A stretch of DNA of 5,170 nucleotides from an uncultured Alphaproteobacteria bacterium. Its GTDB lineage: Bacteria > Pseudomonadota > Alphaproteobacteria > Puniceispirillales > Puniceispirillaceae. The position numbers and the translations under genes were made by a program. The stretch covers positions 1 to 5,170 of the forward strand of contig CAJYBL010000119.1 in NCBI GenBank assembly GCA_913064995.1. Reading direction: 5' to 3'. Numbering within the stretch: the stretch's first letter is position 1; every line of letters starts with the position of its first letter. The notes beneath the pieces are model-generated. The model was not told the DNA's origin, did not search any database, and worked only from the letters and a program-made list of their open reading frames with translations. Below, piece after piece: positions 1-5,170 of this stretch.

Positions 1-68
1 CCAGACGGGGTCGATCATCTCTAATTGTGTCCAGAAATAGCTATATGTTCACAGCAAGTTGTGCGAGG

Positions 69-88
69 TGTCTCTTAAGTCAGAGACA
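69..88. promoter_or_regulatory. Inverted repeat in the operon leader (possible operator or 5'-UTR hairpin)
   Basis: Two perfect 7-base arms, TGTCTCT (69-75) and AGAGACA (82-88), are separated by six bases (TAAGTC). The repeat ends 7 bases before the ribosome binding site (AAGGGAG, 96-102) of the binding-protein gene. It could be the half-sites of a repressor or activator operator, or a small hairpin in the leader mRNA that affects ribosome access. The repeat is seen directly; its function is inferred. No convincing -35/-10 pair could be placed in 1-108: a TATATG box at 42-47 has no recognisable -35 partner at the right distance. The promoter may therefore lie upstream of the window. Confidence 0.4.
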
Positions 89-108
89 ATAGTGTAAGGG
101 AGAGAAAA

Positions 109-1440
109 ATGAACAAGGGTTTGCTTGCGGCACTTGCCGTAGTTTTGGTAGGCGGGGTTGCGTTTATGCTTACCCAGGAAAAGCCTGCGAAAGAAGAGGT
201 AAAAGTAGAGGTTTCGGAAGCTGAAGACGCTAAAATGCTAACGATCGCAGTGCCAAGCTTTTTGACTGGTGGTGCCGCAGGTCCATTCGGAATTCCGGCA
301 ATGAATGGTGCCAAGATGGTTGTCGACGCCATCAACAAAGGGAGCCTCCCAGCACCATACAATACAGCAGGATTTGGCGGGGTTAGCGCGTCGGTGATAG
401 AGTTGGACGAGGGCGGCGGTGCCACAAAGCAGGTGGCTGAGTACCGCAATCTGGTCGAAAAGCGTAACGTAAATGCGGTTGTTGGCTACATCTCTTCCGG
501 TAACTGTCAGGCGCTTGCGCCAATTGCTGAAGAGCTTAAACAATTCACTATTTTTGCTACATGTGGCACGCCGCGTATTTTTGAGGAAGCACCAAGAAAA
601 TATGTGTTCAGGACGATGGCCCATGCAACAGCTGACAACACAGCAGCGGCGATGTATGTGAAAGAAAAGTTCCCGAATACCAAAGGATATACGGGCATAC
701 AACAGAATTACGCTTGGGGTCAGGACTCTTGGCGTGATTTTGATTTGACGATGAAACAAATACTGCCGAGTGCAAAGGCGTCAGACAATGTCCAGTTTCC
801 AAAAATATTTGCGGGGCAGTATGGTTCTGAGATCTCAGCAATATCGCTTGATGAAGCCGATCTGGTGCATTCCAGCTTTTGGGGTGGTGATTTAGAGGCT
901 TTCATCTTCCAGGGCGCCGCACGTGGCTTGTTTAAGGAAAAAGTCGGTGTGTTAACCGTTGGTGGTACCGCCGCCTATCGTTTGGGCAAAAAACTGCCGG
1001 ACGGTCTGGTGCTTGGGGCACGCGGCCCTTACGGGATACTAGTCAAGGATCGCGACAGCGCGCTTAACCAGTGGTTTGTGAATACCTACAAGAACCTCTA
1101 TGGCACCTTCCCATCAGGCCCTGCCTATCAGTATGGTCAGGCCATCCTTGCTGCGAAGATTGCCTATGACAAGGCAGGCAGCGATGCCACTGATGAACAG
1201 CTCGCAGACGCGCTGCGCGGTGCCAGCTTTGAGTCATTCTCAACAACTGTTGACATGGCCCTTGGCGGCGGTCATCAGGCGATCACTGAAAATGGCTATG
1301 GCATCACCAAATATGATGCTGAAAATGGCGAAAATATCGTGACCGACGTTAAATTCTATCCAGCAACCTGTGTGATGCCACCAGAAGGTGTTAACAGCGT
1401 TGAGTGGATCGAAGGCGGCATGCAGGGCGCCAAGTGCTAA
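109..1440 (+). CDS. Substrate-binding protein of a branched-chain amino acid type ABC transporter (periplasmic-binding family type I)
   Basis: This 443-residue protein should capture the solute outside the inner membrane and deliver it to the LivH/LivM channel encoded next. Residues 5-20 are hydrophobic after MNKG, then comes a charged linker (about 23-42, rich in Lys and Glu). The type I binding fold begins near LTIAVPS (44-50). Family-like stretches are GPFGIPAMNGAKMVVDAIN (58-76), TKQVAEYRNLVE (106-117), the VVGYISSGNCQALAP region (124-138), FATCGTPRIFEE (149-160) and the NYAWGQDSW hinge-like segment (200-208). The GNC and TCGT segments align in position with the ligand-contacting loops of LivJ/LivK. 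Cysteines are at 133, 152, 421 and 443; the last is the C-terminal residue. There is no lipobox cysteine, and G16-V17-A18 is at best a weak signal-peptidase site, so the protein may stay membrane-anchored. The start is supported by AAGGGAG (96-102), 6 bases upstream. It is well outside the approximately 370-residue length of LivJ/LivK. The family is clear; the ligand (amino acid, amide or other small polar solute) is unknown. Confidence 0.93.
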   Translation: MNKGLLAALAVVLVGGVAFMLTQEKPAKEEVKVEVSEAEDAKMLTIAVPSFLTGGAAGPFGIPAMNGAKMVVDAINKGSLPAPYNTAGFGGVSASVIELDEGGGATKQVAEYRNLVEKRNVNAVVGYISSGNCQALAPIAEELKQFTIFATCGTPRIFEEAPRKYVFRTMAHATADNTAAAMYVKEKFPNTKGYTGIQQNYAWGQDSWRDFDLTMKQILPSAKASDNVQFPKIFAGQYGSEISAISLDEADLVHSSFWGGDLEAFIFQGAARGLFKEKVGVLTVGGTAAYRLGKKLPDGLVLGARGPYGILVKDRDSALNQWFVNTYKNLYGTFPSGPAYQYGQAILAAKIAYDKAGSDATDEQLADALRGASFESFSTTVDMALGGGHQAITENGYGITKYDAENGENIVTDVKFYPATCVMPPEGVNSVEWIEGGMQGAKC

Positions 1441-1454
1441 ATCACACAAATTGT

Positions 1455-1480
1455 GCTAGCGGCCAGTGATGGTCGCTAGC
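1455..1480 (+). promoter_or_regulatory. Intercistronic stem-loop between binding-protein and permease genes
   Basis: Arms GCTAGCGGCC (1455-1464) and GGTCGCTAGC (1471-1480) form a 10-bp stem with one G-U pair and a six-base loop AGTGAT. A few weaker pairs (mostly G-U) could extend it outward to 1451/1484. It starts 14 bases after the stop of the binding-protein gene. The bases that follow are only loosely T-rich (GCGGTTTCT), with no run of T directly after the stem, so it is not a strong intrinsic terminator. Known ABC-importer operons often use such structures to protect the upstream mRNA or to let only part of transcription through, which gives more binding protein than permease. That role is inferred here. 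Confidence 0.65.
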
Positions 1481-1527
1481 GCGGTTTCTAATGCATTTAT
1501 TTTCCAATTTTTGGTGAGGCGATAGCC

Positions 1528-2424
1528 ATGGAAACTTTCCTGACTATTTTGTTGGACGGGCTGCAGTTTTCCTCCTACTTGTTCATTGTGTCCGCGGGCC
1601 TGACGATCATTTTCGGGGTGATGAAAATTCTCAATGTGTGTCATGGCAGTTTTTATGCCTGGGGCGCATATACGGCGGCTTTTTTCATTGGCAAATTTTC
1701 CGATATGGGCATGCCCGATGCGGTTGGATTTTTAATTATTGTCGCGGCGGCCATCGCGGTGGGCGTGGTACTTGGTTTTATTATTGAACAAGGCATTTTG
1801 AAATATATGTATCAGCGTGATGAGGTGCTGATTGTTCTGGCGACATTTGGACTGTTTTTGGTGCTGGAAGATATTATTCTGATCGCCTTTGGCACCGATC
1901 CGTATTTTGCCTATCAGCCGATGGCCTTGCTTGACTCGGTCGAAATGGGCGGCATCATCCGTGATGTTTATGGCTTGTCGCTGATCGGTGTGGCAACGAT
2001 GGTCGCTGTTGGATGCTGGTTCCTGTTGAATAAGACAAAATGGGGGGTGATCCTGAAGGCGGTTATTTTTGACCGCGAGATGGGCATTTCGATGGGCATC
2101 AATGTGCCCTTTGTCTACACCTTGACCTTTATTGGTGGTGCCATTCTAGGCGGTCTGGGCGGTGCGTATATCGCTCCGACAATTTCGGTGGCGCCCGGCC
2201 TTGGTACCGAAGTGATTGTACTGTCCTTTGCGGTTGTGGTCGTTGGTGGCATGGGATCAATCGCCGGGGCGGCAATTGGCTCGTTGATTATTGGTATTTT
2301 GCGGGCTTTGGCGGTGCATGAATTGCCGCAGGTCGAGTTATTTGTCGTGTTTGCAGTGATGGCTATTGTTCTGGTGTTCCGCCCGGAAGGGTTGTTCGCG
2401 CCAGCCAAGCCAAGAAAGATTTAG
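1528..2424 (+). CDS. livH: Branched-chain amino acid type ABC transporter permease, LivH family
   Basis: This 298-residue inner-membrane protein is one of the two channel subunits of the importer. About eight hydrophobic segments are visible, roughly at 7-32, 40-54, 65-86, 99-121, 147-167, 195-221, 226-263 and 268-285. LivH-type motifs are AGLTIIFGVMKILNVCHG (23-40) with the following SFYAWGAY, the cytoplasmic coupling loop AVIFDREMGISMGIN (178-192) that docks on an ATPase, the VVVGGMGSIAGAAIG turn (237-251) and the terminal FRPEGLF (284-290). Length is normal for the family. The start is supported by GGTGAGG (1513-1519), 8 bases upstream. It is the first gene after the intercistronic stem-loop and its stop lies one base before the livM start. 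The liv name marks the family and does not show that leucine is the substrate. All 35 isoleucines use ATT or ATC, unlike the binding-protein gene. Confidence 0.95.
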   Translation: METFLTILLDGLQFSSYLFIVSAGLTIIFGVMKILNVCHGSFYAWGAYTAAFFIGKFSDMGMPDAVGFLIIVAAAIAVGVVLGFIIEQGILKYMYQRDEVLIVLATFGLFLVLEDIILIAFGTDPYFAYQPMALLDSVEMGGIIRDVYGLSLIGVATMVAVGCWFLLNKTKWGVILKAVIFDREMGISMGINVPFVYTLTFIGGAILGGLGGAYIAPTISVAPGLGTEVIVLSFAVVVVGGMGSIAGAAIGSLIIGILRALAVHELPQVELFVVFAVMAIVLVFRPEGLFAPAKPRKI

Positions 2425-2425
2425 C

Positions 2426-3361
2426 ATGCTCAGAGACACCACATCAAAAGTCGTTTTGTTTGGCGGCATTGCCATCATCCTGCTCGGTGCGATGATGCCA
2501 AACTGGATTGTGAACCAGCTAATGTTTGGCTTTTCACGGGCGCTTGCCATTTTGGGTTTGCTGGTGCTGTGGCGCACCGGACTTGTGTCATTTGGCCATG
2601 CGTTTTATTTCGGGCTTGGTGCCTACACCGTGGCGATTGTTGATATTCAGCTTGGCGTCACCGATGTGTTTATCAGGCTTTTAGGCGGTGCCATGATCGC
2701 TGGCTTTGCCGGTTTTGTGATCGGCTTTATCATGCGCAATTATCGCGACATATTTTTCGCCATGTTAAATACCGCTATTTCGATGGTGCTCTACGGTATT
2801 ATTGTGAAAACCGAATCGCTCGGATCGACCGATGGGTTTGCGATTTCGCTGCCGACCATTTTTGGCATTGCACCCGAGACCAAATACCCGCTTTTCGTGA
2901 TCATTACGATGATTGCAATGATCAGCGCACTGGCGGTTAATTTCTATCTGAAAACCACTGTTGGCCGGTTAACAACACCTATTCGTGATAACGAGATCCG
3001 GGTTGAGTATCTTGGCTTTTCGGTGGCGCATGCGATCCATCTTAAATACACAATTTCGGCGGTTCTGGCCGGTGGCGCCGGCGCCTTAATGGCGATGTCA
3101 CTGGGGCAGGTTGACCCGGACTCAATGATCAATTGGACGGTGTCTGGCGAACTGGTGTTTATCACCATCCTGTCCGGGCCGGGTAACGTGATCGCGCCAT
3201 TTATCGGGTCGCTGGTTTTTGAAGTGTTGCGGACTTATGCATTTGAGCTGGCGCCGCAAGCCTGGCAATTGATTGTTGGTGCCACGTTCCTGACAATAAT
3301 TTTCTTCCTGCCAGGTGGAATCTGGAGCTTGATTGCGAAGCTTGGAAGGAAAAATTCATGA
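2426..3361 (+). CDS. livM: Branched-chain amino acid type ABC transporter permease, LivM family
   Basis: This 311-residue inner-membrane protein is the second channel subunit, pairing with LivH. Recognisable LivM motifs are GLVSFGHAFYFGLGAYT (52-68), GSTDG (133-137), the coupling loop IRDNEIRVEYLGFS (186-199), the segment VFITILSGPGNVIAPFIG (244-261) and LPGGIW (295-300). Hydrophobic segments lie roughly at 8-28, 33-50, 54-75, 84-103, 108-129, 155-174, 207-226, 240-266 and 280-297. The reading frame stays open upstream to an ATG at 2366, but that start would overlap livH by 59 bases and add a non-family N-terminus with several Cys and Arg residues. The ATG at 2426, one base after the livH stop, is therefore chosen. 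Only a weak AAGAAAG (2412-2418) precedes it, so translation probably depends on coupling to livH. The length is in the short-form LivM range; E. coli LivM has an extra N-terminal region. Confidence 0.94.
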   Translation: MLRDTTSKVVLFGGIAIILLGAMMPNWIVNQLMFGFSRALAILGLLVLWRTGLVSFGHAFYFGLGAYTVAIVDIQLGVTDVFIRLLGGAMIAGFAGFVIGFIMRNYRDIFFAMLNTAISMVLYGIIVKTESLGSTDGFAISLPTIFGIAPETKYPLFVIITMIAMISALAVNFYLKTTVGRLTTPIRDNEIRVEYLGFSVAHAIHLKYTISAVLAGGAGALMAMSLGQVDPDSMINWTVSGELVFITILSGPGNVIAPFIGSLVFEVLRTYAFELAPQAWQLIVGATFLTIIFFLPGGIWSLIAKLGRKNS

Positions 3362-4116
3362 CGCGTGCGGCTCCGATTATAGAAATCCGTGACCTGTTGA
3401 AAACCTTTGGCGCGGTGGTGGCGGCAAAAGATATTAATATCGACATTTCGCGCGGCGAGATTGTTGGCATCATCGGTGCGAATGGCGCTGGCAAGACCTG
3501 TTTTGTCAATATGGTCACCGGCTATCTGTCGCCAACATCTGGCAGCATTACATTTGAGGGCGTCGAGCTGGTTGGCAAGGGGCCGCGTGAAGTCACGCAT
3601 GCTGGTATTTCGCGCTCCTTTCAGGTGTCACAGGTGTTCCATTCAATGACCGTGGCGGAAAATCTGCGGATTGCACTGGCCATTGCCGAAAACCGCGGGG
3701 TGAATGCGCTGCGGATCATGGAAAGTGACGCGCTCGAGGCCAAATGCAACGATGTGCTGAAGCGCTACAAGCTGGAAGATTACCGCGATATGACGGTGAG
3801 TGTTCTGTCACAAGGCATTCGCAAGCTGCTTGATATTGCCATGGCGGTGGTCAGCGAACCCAGAATATTGCTGTTGGATGAACCGACAAGCGGCATCAGT
3901 GTCGAAGAAAAATTTGACTTTATGGATGTGGTGATGGGGGCGTTGAAAGAAGACAATGTGACGGTTCTGTTTGTCGAGCATGATATGGAAATTGTTGAGC
4001 GCTATGTCAGCCGGGTGCTGGCATTCTATCAGGGTGAAATCATTGCTGACATGTCGCCGGACAAAGCGCTTGCCGATGATAAGGTGCAGGAATTTGTCAT
4101 TGGTAAACGGCATTAA
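3358..4116 (+). CDS. livG: ABC transporter ATP-binding protein, LivG family
   Basis: This 252-residue cytoplasmic ATPase is one of the two different nucleotide-binding subunits that power the importer. Walker A is GANGAGKT (40-47, Lys46), the Q-loop glutamine is Gln89 (RSFQV), Walker B with catalytic glutamate is LLLDEP (171-176, Glu175), and the switch histidine is His208 in VEHDM, the usual LivG form. The signature region reads LSQGIRKLLDIAMAV (150-164). It keeps L-S-x-G but has Ile154 where many family members have Gln, Asp or Glu, and Met162 in place of the usual Arg of the signature helix. The start ATG overlaps the livM stop in an ATGA arrangement, and GGAAGGA (3344-3350) lies 7 bases upstream, so the start is well supported. 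Length is typical (E. coli LivG is about 255 residues). The non-consensus signature faces the LivF ATP site in the heterodimer. Confidence 0.95.
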   Translation: MTRAAPIIEIRDLLKTFGAVVAAKDINIDISRGEIVGIIGANGAGKTCFVNMVTGYLSPTSGSITFEGVELVGKGPREVTHAGISRSFQVSQVFHSMTVAENLRIALAIAENRGVNALRIMESDALEAKCNDVLKRYKLEDYRDMTVSVLSQGIRKLLDIAMAVVSEPRILLLDEPTSGISVEEKFDFMDVVMGALKEDNVTVLFVEHDMEIVERYVSRVLAFYQGEIIADMSPDKALADDKVQEFVIGKRH

Positions 4117-4143
4117 AATTGAACGGATGGGACAGTAAGAGCT

Positions 4144-4794
4144 ATGTTGATTGTTGATGCACTTGATGTCGATATAAATGGCACGCCGATTCTGCGCGAT
4201 ATTGGGCTTGAAATTCAAACTGGCGAGATTGTCGGGCTGATTGGCCGCAATGGTGCCGGCAAGACAACTTTTCTGCGTTCGGTGATGGGGCTGTTACCGA
4301 TCAATGCCGGAACAATTGATTTTGATGATCAGCCGCTGCAAAGCTTGCCGGGCCATCGGCGGGCGCATTTGCGGATTGGTTACCTGCCCGAAGACCGCCG
4401 TCTCGTGCCGGAAATGACAGCCGAAGAAAATATTCTGGTGCCGGTCTGGTCAACCAATATCCGTGGCTATGAAGAGCGCCTGAACTGGATTTATAAGATT
4501 ATTCCTGAATGTGAAAAATTCCGTGCCATGGCGGCCAATTCGCTGTCGGGTGGCCAGCAAAAGCTGGTGGCGCTGGGGCGGGCCTTGATGGTTGGTCAGA
4601 AATTGCTGCTGCTTGATGAGCCGACCGAGGGTATCGCCCCGGTGTTGGCACAGCGCATGGGTGAAATTCTGGCGTCATTAAAAACAGAGGGTGTGTCGAT
4701 CATCATCGCCGAGTCGAATGATGCGCATGTCGCAAATGTGATCGATCGAACCTATGTTATCGAGCGTGGATCAATCGTCAGCGACCAGCCCTAA
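4144..4794 (+). CDS. livF: ABC transporter ATP-binding protein, LivF family
   Basis: This 216-residue protein is the second cytoplasmic ATPase, forming a heterodimer with LivG. Walker A is GRNGAGKTT (34-42, Lys40), the signature is a full LSGGQQ (134-139), and Walker B is LLLLDEP (154-160, catalytic Glu159). The Q-loop position carries Glu83 in GYLPEDRR; glutamate is usual in LivF proteins (E. coli has VPEGRR). The switch position in IIIAESND (187-194) is Ser191, where LivF usually has Gln (VEQN) and other ABC proteins have His. The protein stops soon after YVIERGSIV, about 15-20 residues short of the usual LivF C-terminal tail (E. coli LivF is about 237 residues). The gap to livG is 27 bases. 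A GGATGGGA (4125-4132) sits 11 bases upstream and AAGAG only 2 bases upstream, so the ribosome binding site is mediocre. The start is otherwise supported by alignment of the N-terminus with the family. Confidence 0.94.
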   Translation: MLIVDALDVDINGTPILRDIGLEIQTGEIVGLIGRNGAGKTTFLRSVMGLLPINAGTIDFDDQPLQSLPGHRRAHLRIGYLPEDRRLVPEMTAEENILVPVWSTNIRGYEERLNWIYKIIPECEKFRAMAANSLSGGQQKLVALGRALMVGQKLLLLDEPTEGIAPVLAQRMGEILASLKTEGVSIIIAESNDAHVANVIDRTYVIERGSIVSDQP

Positions 4795-4833
4795 AGAGCC
4801 AGCGTAAGATCGGGCATAAAACAGGACAGATAG

Positions 4834-5170
4834 ATGGCCACTGCACCAAAATTTGTCGCAAAAGGCGTGATTCCGGCGACGCTGATCGCGTTTGATCAGG
4901 ATTATGCGATTGATCAGAAAACCTCTCTCAAACATTTGCGCGACGTTGCGGCAACAGACCGGCTAAGCGCGATCACGGTGAATGGGCATGCATCTGAAAT
5001 TCACGCTTGCAGTTTTGCTGAACAGCAGGAGCTTCTGGCGTTATCGCTGGCCGAAGTTGGTGATCGCTTGCCGCTGGTGAATGGGGTCTATGCAGATGGC
5101 AGTCATGCGGCTGTTGATGTGGCGCGTATGGCAGCTGCCGAGGGTGCCAGTGCAGTGCTGGTATTTCCCC
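4834..5170 (+). CDS. Dihydrodipicolinate synthase / N-acetylneuraminate lyase family protein, 5' part only
   Basis: The first 112 codons are present and the frame is still open at the window edge; the family is usually about 300 residues. The start of the (beta/alpha)8 barrel is recognisable: GVIPATLIAF (11-20) matches the family's opening strand, where DapA has G-x-x-x-A-x-x-T-P-F. Further matches are SAITVNGHASEIHACSF (45-61), the second-strand region DRLPLVNGVYADGS (77-90) and a third strand ending SAVLVFP (106-112). In DapA the loop after the second strand is GTTGE, whose threonines bind the pyruvate carboxylate; here it reads GHASE (51-55), so lysine biosynthesis is unlikely. The Schiff-base lysine and catalytic tyrosine lie beyond the window. 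Start support is AGGA (4823-4826), 7 bases upstream, and the gene follows livF by 39 bases. Likely role: a cytoplasmic aldolase, lyase or dehydratase/deaminase acting on a 2-oxo acid derived from the imported solute. An enzyme like the hydroxyproline-pathway deaminase is one possibility, but nothing here proves it. Confidence 0.88.
   Translation, partial: MATAPKFVAKGVIPATLIAFDQDYAIDQKTSLKHLRDVAATDRLSAITVNGHASEIHACSFAEQQELLALSLAEVGDRLPLVNGVYADGSHAAVDVARMAAAEGASAVLVFP

Noticed and set aside
1..24. Possible C-terminal tail of an upstream gene (frame 1 reads seven codons, then TAA at 22-24).
   Set aside because: Seven codons without a recognisable motif cannot be told from chance; other frames also stop nearby.
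42..47. TATATG as a -10 promoter box for the operon.
   Set aside because: No -35-like hexamer lies 16-18 bases upstream; TTGTGT at 25-30 is too close.
238..759. Long minus-strand open frame opposite the binding-protein gene, and other antisense frames across the window.
   Set aside because: All lie opposite clearly conserved transporter genes, lack ribosome binding sites and show no recognisable family motifs.
1445..1455. Short palindrome CACAAATTGTG after the binding-protein stop.
   Set aside because: Five-base arms with a single central base cannot fold as RNA, and it overlaps the base of the stronger stem-loop; likely chance.
2366..2425. Upstream ATG start for the LivM permease.
   Set aside because: It would overlap livH by 59 bases and add residues unlike LivM N-termini; the ATG at 2426 directly after the livH stop fits better.
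3072..3083. GC-rich palindrome GGCGCCGGCGCC inside livM.
   Set aside because: It encodes a Gly/Ala-rich transmembrane stretch with ordinary codons; no sign of a separate function.
4834..5170. Calling the last gene dapA (lysine biosynthesis).
   Set aside because: The GTTGE loop is replaced by GHASE and the context is an importer operon; only family-level naming is justified.

Overview
The window reads as a single plus-strand operon, probably from an alphaproteobacterium of intermediate GC content. A marine SAR116-like lineage is a guess based on base composition and the style of the proteins. No taxonomic marker gene is present, so this assignment is tentative.

Layout: positions 1-108 are a non-coding leader with a 7-bp inverted repeat just ahead of the first ribosome binding site. 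They are followed by a periplasmic-side substrate-binding protein (109-1440), an 87-base gap holding a stable stem-loop (1455-1480), two membrane permeases, livH type (1528-2424) and livM type (2426-3361), and two ATPases, livG type (3358-4116) and livF type (4144-4794). The last gene is the 5' part of a dihydrodipicolinate synthase / N-acetylneuraminate lyase family gene (4834 to the window end). Spacing after the stem-loop is tight (1 base, then a 4-base ATGA overlap, then 27 and 39 bases), so co-transcription and translational coupling are likely.

How it works together: the first five genes supply every part of a branched-chain amino acid type (HAAT family) ABC importer: binding protein, two different permeases and two different ATPases. 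The binding protein would capture a small amino-acid- or amide-like solute, LivH/LivM would form the channel, and the LivG/LivF ATPase pair would drive uptake. The aldolase/lyase-family enzyme directly downstream suggests that the solute, or a 2-oxo acid derived from it, is then split or dehydrated in the cytoplasm. The substrate cannot be read from the sequence.

The less ordinary points are: a binding protein with an N-terminal hydrophobic segment but no lipobox and no strong cleavage site; paired cysteines in that protein, one pair apparently near the ligand site; a lyase whose usual GTTGE substrate loop reads GHASE; and an ATPase pair in which the non-consensus motifs all fall in one of the two ATP sites. 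No mobile elements, tRNA or rRNA genes, or CRISPR arrays were seen.
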